A stretch of DNA of 64,000 nucleotides from Sphingobacterium olei (GCF_005048855.1 NZ_SUME01000003.1:62001-126000), one strand, 5' to 3'. Positions 17,321 through 26,057 are shown, numbered from the stretch's first letter. The notes: generated by a model from the sequence alone, not told the origin. Numbers and translations are program-made.

Positions 17321-18946
17321 ATGAAAAAGATATTTATAACATTGTTTAGCGCATGCCTTGCTTTTACAGGTTTCGGACAGACAAAAGGCAGACCTAATAT
17401 TGTCGTTATTCTGGCAGATGATCTTGGCTATTCAGATTTGGGCTCATATGGATCAGAGATTGCTACACCGAATTTAGACCGATTAGCAAAGGAAGGCGTC
17501 AGGTTTCAACAGTTTTACAACAATTCAATTTGTGCCCCCACTCGGGCGTCATTGATTACGGGTCAATATCAGCACAAAGCAGGTGTGGGATATTTTTCAA
17601 ATGATTTGGGATTACCTGCGTATCAAGGTTATATCAATACCGAATCACTCACCTTTGCGGAGGTGCTGAAAGCAAATGGTTACGTTACCCTAACATCGGG
17701 TAAATGGCATGTTTCGGGAAAAGACCAGAGTTACCCGTGGCAACGCGGTTTTGACAAGGTATTCCCTAAGAATGATGGTGCCAATTCTGGTGCGCCGGGT
17801 TTTGGTAAAGTAGAAACAGACGCTGAAGGGTATCCTTTATCAGAATATTATTCAACAAATGTTATTAATGCGCATGCTGAGCAATTCTTGGATGAAATTA
17901 AAGACCAGAAGAAACCATTTTTTTTATACTTGGCGCATACAGCACCTCATTGGCCTCTGATCGCATTGCCAGAGGATATTGCCAAATATAGGGGAAGATA
18001 TGACAAAGGATGGTTTACTCTTCGACAAGAGCGGTTTGAGCGTCAAAAACAATTAGGCATCCTCAATCAGGATGCGGTTCTCTCTACTCGAGACCAAGAC
18101 TTATATGATTGGGATAGGTTGTCTTATGACCAGCGGCAGCTATGGGCGAAGAAGATGGAGGTTTTTGCGGCAATGGTCGATAGGCTGGATCAGAGTATCG
18201 GTTCTTTGTTGGATAAGTTAAAACAAAATGGGCAGTTAGAGAATACGGTCATCGTTTTCCTGTCTGACAACGGTGCTCCAGCTGAAGATTTAGTAAAATG
18301 GCACAATGGGGCTCAAAGAAATACAGGTCCGGTAGGAACTACTGGATCTTCTGAATCACAAAGTAAAAACTGGTCATATGCTTCAAACACGCCTTTCAAA
18401 GCCTATAAGGATTACCTGCACGAAGGGGGAATCAATACGCCATTTATAGCGTGGTTTCCAACTAAAATAAAAGCAAATACTATTGTTAGAGGAACAGGTC
18501 ATATCATTGATATAGCACCAACTTTATATGAGTTGGCACAGGCTAAATATCCAAAAAATTATCAGGGGGTCAAATCAAATGAATTGCCCGGGAAAAGTTT
18601 AGTACCTGTGCTTACCAGTAAGGCTGATGCAGTGGAACGTCCAGAAGGGTTGTTTTGGGAACGTGCCGGGAACAGAGCCGCCCGGATAGGAAAATGGAAG
18701 TTAGTCTCCACCTGGCCATCTTATAATTGGGAGCTTTATGATCTGGAAAATGACCCAACCGAAACAAAAGACGTTTCCAGACAAAATCATGCCGTCGTTT
18801 CTCAATTGTCTCAGGCATATTTTAAATGGGCAAAAGAAAATGGTGTCGTAGATTTTGCTGAACTGGAGGACAGAGAGCCTAAGAGCATGAAGGATTTTAG
18901 AAGAAGTAAAGAACAAGAATTGGCACCGCCTGCTTTTGGATTTTAA
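17321..18946 (+). CDS. Cys-type sulfatase (arylsulfatase family), second copy
   Basis: Second type I sulfatase of the operon. I chose the ATG at 17321 because it begins a clean signal peptide (MKKIFITLFSACLAFTGFGQ); an in-frame ATG at 17282 would add 13 unlikely residues and lies in an inverted repeat. The metal site VVILADDLGYSD and the activation motif C71-A-P-T-R75 are at the same residue numbers as in the first sulfatase. FLSDNGAPAEDL and GHIIDIAPTLYE follow. 541 residues. Sulfate-ester hydrolysis in the periplasm after FGE activation; substrate unknown. Confidence 0.94.
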   Translation: MKKIFITLFSACLAFTGFGQTKGRPNIVVILADDLGYSDLGSYGSEIATPNLDRLAKEGVRFQQFYNNSICAPTRASLITGQYQHKAGVGYFSNDLGLPAYQGYINTESLTFAEVLKANGYVTLTSGKWHVSGKDQSYPWQRGFDKVFPKNDGANSGAPGFGKVETDAEGYPLSEYYSTNVINAHAEQFLDEIKDQKKPFFLYLAHTAPHWPLIALPEDIAKYRGRYDKGWFTLRQERFERQKQLGILNQDAVLSTRDQDLYDWDRLSYDQRQLWAKKMEVFAAMVDRLDQSIGSLLDKLKQNGQLENTVIVFLSDNGAPAEDLVKWHNGAQRNTGPVGTTGSSESQSKNWSYASNTPFKAYKDYLHEGGINTPFIAWFPTKIKANTIVRGTGHIIDIAPTLYELAQAKYPKNYQGVKSNELPGKSLVPVLTSKADAVERPEGLFWERAGNRAARIGKWKLVSTWPSYNWELYDLENDPTETKDVSRQNHAVVSQLSQAYFKWAKENGVVDFAELEDREPKSMKDFRRSKEQELAPPAFGF

Positions 18947-18956
18947 TCATAATACG

Positions 18957-19652
18957 ATGAAAACAATATTATTAGCATTATTTATTACTTGGCAACTGGG
19001 ATGTTTCGCACAGGAGGAGAGTTTCAAGATCAGTGCAGAAGATTTTTATTCAAAAATCAAAAAGGAGCAATCGCCTCAAATATTAGACGCCCGCTCAGAA
19101 GAAGAGTATGAACAAGCACATTTTCCTGAAGCGATTCAGATTGATCAAAAATCAGATGATTTTTCGCAAAAAGTCGGAAGTCTCGATCACAAACGACCTG
19201 TTTTTATTTATTCCATACAAACGGGACGTTCTTCCAGGTTAGCTGAGCATCTGAGTGAGCAATCTTTTAAGGAGGTTTATGTGCTGTCTCCTGGTATATC
19301 TGCATGGGTGGGTTCGGGATATCCTTTGGTTGTTTCCCAAACAAATAATAAAAGGGTAACACTACAAGCATTTAAGGATGTCTTAGCATCTAATGACTAC
19401 GTATTGGTAAATTACGGTTCAAATTATTGTGCCCCATGTAAGAAAGTTGTGCCGGTTCTTGATTCACTACGAAGCGAATCTACAGATCTAAAAATTTTCA
19501 AGATAGAGATTGATGTGAATCCGGATATTATAAAGGAAAATGAAATTAAGACTATCCCTACCACAATTTTGTATAAGTCGGGGAATCCTGTTTGGGCAAA
19601 AACCGGTATACCAACTGTTGATGAAATCCGAATAGCGAAGAATGAAAATTAG
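18957..19652 (+). CDS. Rhodanese-like domain (no catalytic Cys) fused to thioredoxin
   Basis: Secreted two-domain protein. I chose the ATG at 18957, which starts a signal peptide ending near FAQ; an ATG at 18936 overlaps the sulfatase gene. Residues about 24-125 form a rhodanese-like fold (ILDARSEEEYEQAHFPEA, then VLSPGISAWVGSGYP), but the active loop reads IYS-IQTGR at 84-91 with no cysteine, so sulfur transfer by the usual mechanism is excluded. Residues about 130-230 are a thioredoxin with C158-A-P-C161 and the cis-Pro loop TIPTTI. It overlaps the FGE start by 11 bases, suggesting coupled translation. A role as reductant for FGE or for sulfatase cysteines in the periplasm is my inference. 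Confidence 0.88.
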   Translation: MKTILLALFITWQLGCFAQEESFKISAEDFYSKIKKEQSPQILDARSEEEYEQAHFPEAIQIDQKSDDFSQKVGSLDHKRPVFIYSIQTGRSSRLAEHLSEQSFKEVYVLSPGISAWVGSGYPLVVSQTNNKRVTLQAFKDVLASNDYVLVNYGSNYCAPCKKVVPVLDSLRSESTDLKIFKIEIDVNPDIIKENEIKTIPTTILYKSGNPVWAKTGIPTVDEIRIAKNEN

Positions 19653-20715
19653 TTTATCCGTGTCTTTTAAAGTAATGCTATCATCTTGTGTGATTTTTGC
19701 AATGATGGGAGAACTGTTTGCACAAGAAGTGCCTTCTTGTTGTGTCGAGGGAGTCGTTTCACGAGGTACATTCCTTGCACAGCAAAATGATAAAAGGGAA
19801 GTTTTTGTCGGGAAGGATAGTGCTAGAATGTTATTTATTCCGGGAGGCAAGTTTACCATGGGGTCAAGCAGATTTCAAGATGCGAATGTGCTCAGAGAGA
19901 TCGAGTTATCCCCTTATTGGATAGATGAACACGAGGTAACGAATGCACAATTTGCACAGTTTGTAGCGGAGACCAGATATGTGACGGTAGCTGAGCGCGA
20001 GTTAAATTCCAAAGATTTTCCCGGAGTTGATCCTGCATTGTTGATTCCCGGTTCAGCGGTATTTAGTCCACCAAAAGAGGCGAACGGCTTAAACAATCAT
20101 TTACAATGGTGGCAATATGTTGCTGCTGCAAGTTGGAAACAACCTGAAGGATCGGGTAGTACCATTGTAGGCCGTGAGGATCATCCCGTGGTACATGTGG
20201 CTTATGAAGATGCTGAGGCCTATGCCAAGTGGGCGGGAAAGCGATTGCCTACAGAAGCGGAATGGGAATATGCCGCAAAAGGAGGAGCAAACTCCGACGA
20301 AACATATTATTGGGGTACAGATCTGAAAAAGAACGGAGGCTGGCAGGCCAATATTTTCCAAGGAAAGTTTCCGGAAGGAAATACGGCTGATGACGGATAT
20401 ACTATTACCGCTCCTGTAAAGTCGTACCCGGCCAACAGTTACGGGCTTTATGACATGTCTGGTAATGTATGGGAATGGTGCTCGGATTATTACCAACCTC
20501 AATACGATAGCATCGAACAGAAAAATCCCAAAGGACCAAACGCCTCGTATGATCCTCAGGAACCCGGACTAATAAAGCGTGTCCAGCGGGGTGGATCATT
20601 TCTCTGTAATGACAGCTATTGTGAACGATATCAAGCCGGTGCCCGAGGAAAGGGTGAGATAAATAGCCCGACAAATCACATCGGCTTCCGCTGTGTGGCA
20701 GATGTAAAAGAATAA
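19642..20715 (+). CDS. Formylglycine-generating enzyme (SUMF1/FGE family)
   Basis: Converts the Cys of CxPxR sulfatases to formylglycine with O2. Signal peptide about residues 1-28 (ends LFAQ), then the FGE-sulfatase domain starting GGKFTMGSSRFQDAN and DEHEVTNAQFAQFV. The two catalytic copper-binding cysteines are visible as C322 and C327 in SFLCNDSYC, spaced as in human FGE, and the C-terminal HIGFRC signature is present. 357 residues. The signal peptide places it in the same compartment as the two sulfatases of this operon, its likely clients. Its gene overlaps the thioredoxin fusion gene. Confidence 0.95.
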   Translation: MKISLSVSFKVMLSSCVIFAMMGELFAQEVPSCCVEGVVSRGTFLAQQNDKREVFVGKDSARMLFIPGGKFTMGSSRFQDANVLREIELSPYWIDEHEVTNAQFAQFVAETRYVTVAERELNSKDFPGVDPALLIPGSAVFSPPKEANGLNNHLQWWQYVAAASWKQPEGSGSTIVGREDHPVVHVAYEDAEAYAKWAGKRLPTEAEWEYAAKGGANSDETYYWGTDLKKNGGWQANIFQGKFPEGNTADDGYTITAPVKSYPANSYGLYDMSGNVWEWCSDYYQPQYDSIEQKNPKGPNASYDPQEPGLIKRVQRGGSFLCNDSYCERYQAGARGKGEINSPTNHIGFRCVADVKE

Positions 20716-20752
20716 GTTAGCGGGGGAAGAATTATCATCAGGAAATAGTCTG

Positions 20753-20760
20753 TAATTTTG
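20753..20760 (+). promoter_or_regulatory. TAATTTTG promoter -7 element
   Basis: Perfect TAnnTTTG 31 bases upstream of the TTG start at 20791; predicted start of transcription near 20767. It marks a new transcription unit after the FGE gene. Confidence 0.6.
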
Positions 20761-20790
20761 TAAATTGCACTATATTAAAATAGTAATTCT

Positions 20791-22224
20791 TTGAAACAAT
20801 ATGATGCGATAGTAGTGGGTTCGGGACCCAACGGATTTGCCGCAGCAATTACGCTGCAACAGCAAGGAATCAGTACGCTCTTGATCGAAGGTGCTGATTC
20901 TGTTGGTGGAGGCATGCGTACCAAAGAGCTGACAATCCCTGGGTTTAAGCATGATGTATGTTCTGCTATTCATCCAATGGCTCTAGCATCACCTTTTTTT
21001 GCAACACTTCCGCTCGAACAGTTTGGGTTGCAGTTTACCTATGCCCCGTATCAAGCTGCACATCCATTGGACAACGGGGAAACCGCCTTTTTACATAAAG
21101 ATATTTACGAAACGGCGGCCGACCTAGGCAGGGATGGAACAACTTATTTAAAACTAATTCAACCCATTGTTAACCGCTGGAAAACTTTGGCTCTTGATAC
21201 AATGGGACCATTACGTTTTCCTAAAGATCCTGTATTCTTGGCCAAATTTGGGTTGAATGCCTTGCAGCCTGCAACATGGATTGCAAAGCGTTTCAAAACG
21301 GAGAAAGCAAAGGCACTTTGGGGAGGAATGGCGGCACACGGCATTCAACCACTGTCTAATTTAACGACTTCGGCCATTGGTATCGTTTTATCTGGTGTAG
21401 GACACAAATACGGCTGGCCTATACCTGTGGGTGGCTCACAATCCATAGCGAATGCCCTGGCAACTTATTTTCGATCTTTAGGAGGTGAAATACAGACCGA
21501 TTTTTGGTTAACCGATACGGCAGATTTGCCCGATCATAAGATTCTTATTTTGGATTTGACGCCACAACAGATATTGAAGATCAAAGGCTTAGATTTGCAG
21601 GAAAGCTATAAAAAGCAATTGAAACGTTACCGGCAGGGAATGGGGGTTTTCAAAATCGATTGGGCGCTTTCAGAACTCGTGCCATTTAAAGATAAGCGTT
21701 GTCAGCAGGCGGCTACTGTTCATTTAGGAAATACATTTGAAGAAATAGCTCGAAATGAGAAGCTTAGTCATGAGGGGAAGTTAGTGGATAAACCTTTCGT
21801 ATTATTTACGCAGCAGACTGCATTCGATAAAACTCGTGCACCCGAAGGGAAACATACCGGCTGGGCATATTGCCATGTACCAAACGGTTCAACGGTTGAT
21901 CGTACGGATGTCATTGAAAATCAGTTGGAACGCTTTGCTCCTGGATTTAAAGACACGATTATTGCGCGATCGACAATCAATACACGTCAATTGGAAGAGT
22001 ATAATCCCAATTATATAGGAGGTGACATCAATGGAGGAGTAATGGATATTTTGCAATTGTATACACGTCCGACCTGGAGCTTCACACCCTATCGTACCTC
22101 CAATAAAAAAGTGTATATTTCCTCCTCAGCAACGCCTCCGGGAGGCGGAGTGCACGGGATGTGTGGATTCCATGCTGCGAAAACGGCATTACAAGATCAT
22201 TTTAATATAAATGTTAATCTTTAA
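20791..22224 (+). CDS. Phytoene-desaturase-like FAD-dependent oxidoreductase
   Basis: NAD(P)/FAD oxidoreductase of the phytoene dehydrogenase/PYROXD2-like family. The N-terminal dinucleotide-binding motif VVGSGPNGFAAAI (about residues 8-20) follows the start directly, which supports the TTG at 20791; a GGGMRT motif and the C-terminal SSATPPGGGVHGMCGFHAA FAD-binding segment are present. No carotenoid synthesis genes accompany it, so a carotenoid substrate is not supported. First gene of a three-gene unit (3-base and 9-base gaps). Confidence 0.88.
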   Translation: MKQYDAIVVGSGPNGFAAAITLQQQGISTLLIEGADSVGGGMRTKELTIPGFKHDVCSAIHPMALASPFFATLPLEQFGLQFTYAPYQAAHPLDNGETAFLHKDIYETAADLGRDGTTYLKLIQPIVNRWKTLALDTMGPLRFPKDPVFLAKFGLNALQPATWIAKRFKTEKAKALWGGMAAHGIQPLSNLTTSAIGIVLSGVGHKYGWPIPVGGSQSIANALATYFRSLGGEIQTDFWLTDTADLPDHKILILDLTPQQILKIKGLDLQESYKKQLKRYRQGMGVFKIDWALSELVPFKDKRCQQAATVHLGNTFEEIARNEKLSHEGKLVDKPFVLFTQQTAFDKTRAPEGKHTGWAYCHVPNGSTVDRTDVIENQLERFAPGFKDTIIARSTINTRQLEEYNPNYIGGDINGGVMDILQLYTRPTWSFTPYRTSNKKVYISSSATPPGGGVHGMCGFHAAKTALQDHFNINVNL

Positions 22225-22227
22225 ACA

Positions 22228-23145
22228 ATGGCAAAAATAATTTTAGCAGGAGGATCTGGAAATTTAGGACAATTGCTGGCTGATCTATTTTTAAGAAATG
22301 GTGATAAGGTTAGTATTCTGACCCGTTCAGCGCGTCAGTCTTCCGTACTGGGACTCGATTATATCCAATGGAACGGTACCACACCCGGGAATTGGGCTAT
22401 GGCATTGGAGGGTGCAGATGTACTCATTAATCTGAGTGGAGAAAGTATCAATACCCGCTTTACGCCGGAGAACAGGAAAAGGCTCGAAGACTCGCGTTTC
22501 CTGCCTACCGCTGCGTTGGGGGAGGCTATTGAACATTCCGAAGACCCTCCCAAGTTATGGATCAACATTTCTGGAATTTCCATTTTTGGAGGGGTACAAG
22601 GCATACAAGACGAAGACAGTCAACACTATGGTCATGATTTTTTAGCGGAGCTGGCGAAAGAATGGGAACGAATTTTTTTGGCATCAAATACGCCAAACAC
22701 AGGAAAAGTTATCCTGCGTTTAAGTCCGGTGCTAAGCAGGTCTTCCGGGATGTTTCAGGAGCTGTATCCCTTAGCCAAATGGGGGCTGGGAGGCAAAGTA
22801 GGGACTGGACAACAGTACATCAGTTGGATAAACGAGCAAGACTTTATCCGCATCGTAGCGTGGATTAGTTCGGGTTCGGCTAAAAATACGCTATATCATG
22901 CCTGTAGTCCTTTCCCGGTAACCAATGCCGAGTTTATGAAAAGCCTGAGGGAATCCGCGGGAACGGCAATTGGTTTACCCTTGCCAAGTCCATTGGCGAA
23001 AATTGGCGCTTTTATCAAGGGTGTCGATGCTAGTTTACTGCTGCAAACCACACCGGTCACGACCAAAGCATTATTGGAAGAAGGATTTGAATTCCGCTAT
23101 CCTGAAATTCATCAAGCATTTGAACAACTTATCAACTCAAAATAA
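22228..23145 (+). CDS. TIGR01777-family NAD(P)-binding epimerase-like protein
   Basis: Extended short-chain dehydrogenase fold. The N-terminal cofactor motif is GGSGNLGQ (residues 8-15), followed by DVLINLSGESINTR, WINISGISIFGG and a C-terminal DUF1731-like tail (TTPVTTKALLEEGFEFRYPEIHQAF). This is the YfcH/SulA family arrangement. The cellular substrate is not known. The gene starts 3 bases after the oxidoreductase stop and ends 9 bases before the YeiH-family gene. Confidence 0.9.
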   Translation: MAKIILAGGSGNLGQLLADLFLRNGDKVSILTRSARQSSVLGLDYIQWNGTTPGNWAMALEGADVLINLSGESINTRFTPENRKRLEDSRFLPTAALGEAIEHSEDPPKLWINISGISIFGGVQGIQDEDSQHYGHDFLAELAKEWERIFLASNTPNTGKVILRLSPVLSRSSGMFQELYPLAKWGLGGKVGTGQQYISWINEQDFIRIVAWISSGSAKNTLYHACSPFPVTNAEFMKSLRESAGTAIGLPLPSPLAKIGAFIKGVDASLLLQTTPVTTKALLEEGFEFRYPEIHQAFEQLINSK

Positions 23146-23154
23146 TATAATTTT

Positions 23155-24411
23155 ATGTCGTCATCAAAAACATTTTCTATTTCCGAAGATTGGGTTGTCG
23201 TCCTGCTCGGATTAGGGATCGTTTTCTTAGCACTGTCCGGTGTAATCGTACCAAAGCCTAGCTTTAGCTGGTCGAACACCACTGAATTAACAGAAAAGGT
23301 ATTTGCTATAAAAAATCTATCGGCCATCGGAAGTCAATTCGTACTGGTATTCGTCACGGCAATTGCAGGCGCGACACTTCTGGGAAAGAATGTGAAAAGC
23401 CTGCTCGTTGTGCTTCCCGTTGTGTATGTCTTGACACTGTTCGCACTTCTCGCGGCTGGTAATGCGGTTGTCAAAGACTACAACCTCGAAGCAGTTATAT
23501 TCAGTTTGGGGATTGGTTTATTGATCAGTAACTTTTTTCGTTTACCGCAATGGTTCAAAAATGCACTCAGTACCGAGCTGTATGTCAAAATTGGTCTGGT
23601 CTTATTGGGGACGACCATTATTTTTGGCGATATCCTCAGAGCGGGTTCCTTAGGACTTATTCAGGCACTGGTAGTAGTGCTATCTGTTTGGTATTTTGCC
23701 TTTTGGGTCTGTAAAAAACTAAAAATAGATAAGGAAATGACGATGATGCTCTCCAGTGCGGTATCGATATGTGGTGTTTCAGCAGCCATCGCCACCTCAG
23801 GAGCGATCAAGGGAGATGCTAAAAAGCTGTCTTACGTCATATCCCTGGTACTGATCACTGCGGTTCCGATGATGATTTTTATGCCGTATATCGCAGAATG
23901 GTTAGGGCTTTCACAGGAGGTAACCGGTGCGTGGTTAGGCGGTTCTATTGATACCACGGGAGCTGTTGTTGCTTCAGGATCCCTTGTAGGAGATAAGGCA
24001 CTGGAAATCAGTACGATTGTGAAATTTTCACAAAATGTGCTGCTGGGGATAGCTGCATTTGCAATCAGCATATATTGGACCTACGCCAAATCTGTGGATG
24101 GGGAGACTAAGCAGGAAAAACCGACACTGAAGATTATCTGGGATCGTTTCCCGAAGTTTGTCATCGGTTTTGTATTTGCTTCGCTCTTATTTTCATTTTT
24201 TGTTTCTTCCGAAAGTAACGCCATGGTCAAAGATAGTCTGAAAAGCCTTCAAGGCCTTTGGTTTGCACTTGCGTTTACTTCGATTGGATTGGAAACTAAT
24301 TTTAAAGAGCTGTTTGGACAGGAAAACAAAAAACCACTTTACGCATTCTTAATTGCGCAGACGTTTAATGTGATCGTGACCTTGTTGATTGCATTGGTTT
24401 TGTTTAGCTAA
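23155..24411 (+). CDS. YeiH-family (UPF0324) membrane protein, putative sulfate exporter
   Basis: Polytopic inner-membrane protein with about 10-12 hydrophobic segments, 418 residues. The family signature SSAVSICGVSAAIATSGAIKG lies at about residues 199-219, with a second conserved region GSIDTTGAVVASG at about 262-274. The family (Cons_hypoth698, YeiH/YadS-like) is annotated as a putative sulfate exporter, though evidence for transport of sulfate is thin. Its position directly after the sulfatase/FGE operon makes a link to sulfate released from esters attractive, but it has its own transcription unit. Confidence 0.9.
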   Translation: MSSSKTFSISEDWVVVLLGLGIVFLALSGVIVPKPSFSWSNTTELTEKVFAIKNLSAIGSQFVLVFVTAIAGATLLGKNVKSLLVVLPVVYVLTLFALLAAGNAVVKDYNLEAVIFSLGIGLLISNFFRLPQWFKNALSTELYVKIGLVLLGTTIIFGDILRAGSLGLIQALVVVLSVWYFAFWVCKKLKIDKEMTMMLSSAVSICGVSAAIATSGAIKGDAKKLSYVISLVLITAVPMMIFMPYIAEWLGLSQEVTGAWLGGSIDTTGAVVASGSLVGDKALEISTIVKFSQNVLLGIAAFAISIYWTYAKSVDGETKQEKPTLKIIWDRFPKFVIGFVFASLLFSFFVSSESNAMVKDSLKSLQGLWFALAFTSIGLETNFKELFGQENKKPLYAFLIAQTFNVIVTLLIALVLFS

Positions 24412-24420
24412 GTGGGCATT

Positions 24421-24455
24421 TCATCAGCACTTGACTTTACGCGAAGTGCTGATGA
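24421..24455 (+). terminator. Hairpin terminator between convergent genes
   Basis: TCATCAGCACTT (24421-24432) and AAGTGCTGATGA (24444-24455) form a perfect 12-bp stem with an 11-base loop. It lies between the YeiH-family gene and the minus-strand gene ending at 24486, so it could serve both directions. Confidence 0.75.
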
Positions 24456-24485
24456 AGATTTCGGTGGATGATGATGTTTTTCTAG

Positions 24486-25223
24486 TTACGTAATGTTAAA
24501 TGCGCCTACTATACTTGCTGGATGAAGTTCTTTGGAGTTAAGCAGTATATCTCTGCCCCTGGAGTTATTCAAATACAACATCGATAATCCAACAAAAATC
24601 GCAGAGCCCTTGAATGCGTTGCAATCTATTGCTATCCGCTCGGCTTCGCGCCAGCCATCCAGCGTTAAGCAATCGATTTCTATTTCTGTGTACGATACTA
24701 TTTTAACGTCTGCGTTAGCGATATCGATAGCCATTGCGTTTATGACAATAACCATCTTCTCAGCAGCATCGTGAAATTTGATGTCGCGATCCTTTTTAAA
24801 CCTCGGAATGTCTATTGCGAGTAAATTCTTCTCGTTAAGTGATAGTTCGACGTCAAAATTGAGGTAATCCTGCGTGTTACTTTTTTCATTGAACTGGAAG
24901 TTAGCCAAGCGGTTCAGTTTGCCCTGCTGAAGACACATTCTGCCGCGTATTTGATCGGGATTAGCACGCATGGTGCGCAGTATTTGTCCGTTGAGCCGAC
25001 TCACCATCCTGCTGTCGTATAAATCCAGGTGGGTGTCTGATAAACACGCCCGGATGAAGCCCCCAAATTTGCTAGCCCGCCCAAAGTCGGTGGAAGCCTC
25101 TTTGGTGGCGACCGTTTGTTTAAACTTACGGGGCCTCGATTGTATAATTTGTTGATTTCCAATTTTTCGTGCCACGAGATTTCCAACTAAACCTCGAATT
25201 GCACCATTTGCTGCTATTTTCAT
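24486..25223 (-). CDS. Unrecognised 245-residue protein
   Basis: No signal peptide or membrane segment. The N-terminus (GAIRGLVGNLVARKIGNQQIIQ and SRPRKFKQTVATKEAS) recalls the start of DUF6266-type Bacteroidota proteins, which also begin with a Gly-rich GxxGN(L/V)V stretch, a RSRP motif and a TxA(T/Q) stretch, but the rest is not recognised. The C-terminal half has alternating hydrophobic residues suggesting a beta-rich fold. Monocistronic between a terminator and a long gene-free stretch. Function not assigned. Confidence 0.7.
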   Translation of the reverse strand: MKIAANGAIRGLVGNLVARKIGNQQIIQSRPRKFKQTVATKEASTDFGRASKFGGFIRACLSDTHLDLYDSRMVSRLNGQILRTMRANPDQIRGRMCLQQGKLNRLANFQFNEKSNTQDYLNFDVELSLNEKNLLAIDIPRFKKDRDIKFHDAAEKMVIVINAMAIDIANADVKIVSYTEIEIDCLTLDGWREAERIAIDCNAFKGSAIFVGLSMLYLNNSRGRDILLNSKELHPASIVGAFNIT

Positions 25224-25780
25224 ATGGTTGAAATTAGTAAATCAAGTGGCTGTAAATCAAATAAATGTGAATTTTTACGAAATTTTAAAAGCGAGTAAGA
25301 ACGCTTTTGCGATTTTCATAATGCCTATTCGAGAAGCCATTATCATTTTCGTAACGGTGTGTAACAAGACAACGTTGATTCTGAGGAAACGTGGAACAAC
25401 TTATCACCAACCCCCAACCAACTTGCCCCTGAAAAAATATTTCCTACATCTTGGGAGCACTGTGCTCCCACATCTATAAGACGATATGAGGAGTCATGGT
25501 GTAGTCAATGTGGACTTAACATGGACTCATGGGCAATTTGGGGAGAAGTTGGTAGCCTTTTGTACCCTTGCTAAAGCAAGCACTGTTCGATACAGTGTTG
25601 CATACGATTCCATTATGGCAATTTGGGATGATGTACTGATATAACGTTATAAAAATTGATGAAAATAATGCAGGATCGGGTATCCGGATTAATGATAATA
25701 CGGTAGAGAAATAGGTTTGGTACGGTTTTGGTTAAATGGGGGGAGATAATCGCATTATCACTTAAACAAAATTTATTAGA
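25224..25780. other. Gene-free stretch with several short hairpins
   Basis: No convincing gene: the open frame 25228-25479 has no recognisable composition. The stretch contains TGGGAGCA/TGCTCCCA (25452-25470), CTTGC/GCAAG (25567-25580) and CACTGT/ACAGTG (25581-25597) hairpins in the same orientation and two copies of GGCAATTTGGG. It could be decayed mobile DNA or an unannotated structured RNA; neither is shown. Confidence 0.4.
25712..25719 (+). promoter_or_regulatory. TAGGTTTG possible -7 element for the small histone gene
   Basis: Matches TAnnTTTG, 61 bases upstream of the ATG at 25781. No clear -33 partner. Confidence 0.35.
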
Positions 25781-25957
25781 ATGAAAGAATTAATCGAAAA
25801 GATCAGTGCCGAATTTGAGGCATTCAAAAGCGACGCCGATGTACAGGCAGAAAAAGGAAACAAAGCAGCTGGAACAAGAGCTCGCAAAGCAACATTGTCC
25901 TTGGAAAAACTATTGAAAGAGTTTAGAAAAGTATCTCTTGAAGATTCAAAAAAATAA
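25781..25957 (+). CDS. Histone H1-like (Hc1 family) DNA-binding protein
   Basis: 58-residue basic helical protein starting MKELIEKISAEFEAF, with the conserved GNKAAGTRARKATLSLEKL core and FRK toward the end. This matches the Hc1-type small histone-like proteins that are widespread in Bacteroidota, normally 55-60 residues long. It binds DNA and probably affects nucleoid structure. The gene stands alone, followed 24 bases later by a hairpin terminator. Confidence 0.88.
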   Translation: MKELIEKISAEFEAFKSDADVQAEKGNKAAGTRARKATLSLEKLLKEFRKVSLEDSKK

Positions 25958-25981
25958 GTCAATACTTGCACAAAGTAAAAT

Positions 25982-26012
25982 AAGATAGCCGCCTTTTTTG
26001 GGTGGCTATCTT
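25982..26012 (+). terminator. Terminator of the small histone gene
   Basis: AAGATAGCCGCC (25982-25993) pairs with GGTGGCTATCTT (26001-26012) over 12 pairs including one G-U, with a T-rich 7-base loop. A short T-rich sequence follows. Confidence 0.75.
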
Positions 26013-26057
26013 GCCTTTTATATAGTTTGTGATCCTTTATACTACAATTTCCTTTTC

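Noticed and set aside
18957-19652. Active thiosulfate sulfurtransferase
   Set aside because: The rhodanese domain lacks the catalytic cysteine.
25228-25479. 83-residue open frame in the gene-free stretch
   Set aside because: No recognisable motif or promoter, and its composition does not look like a real protein.
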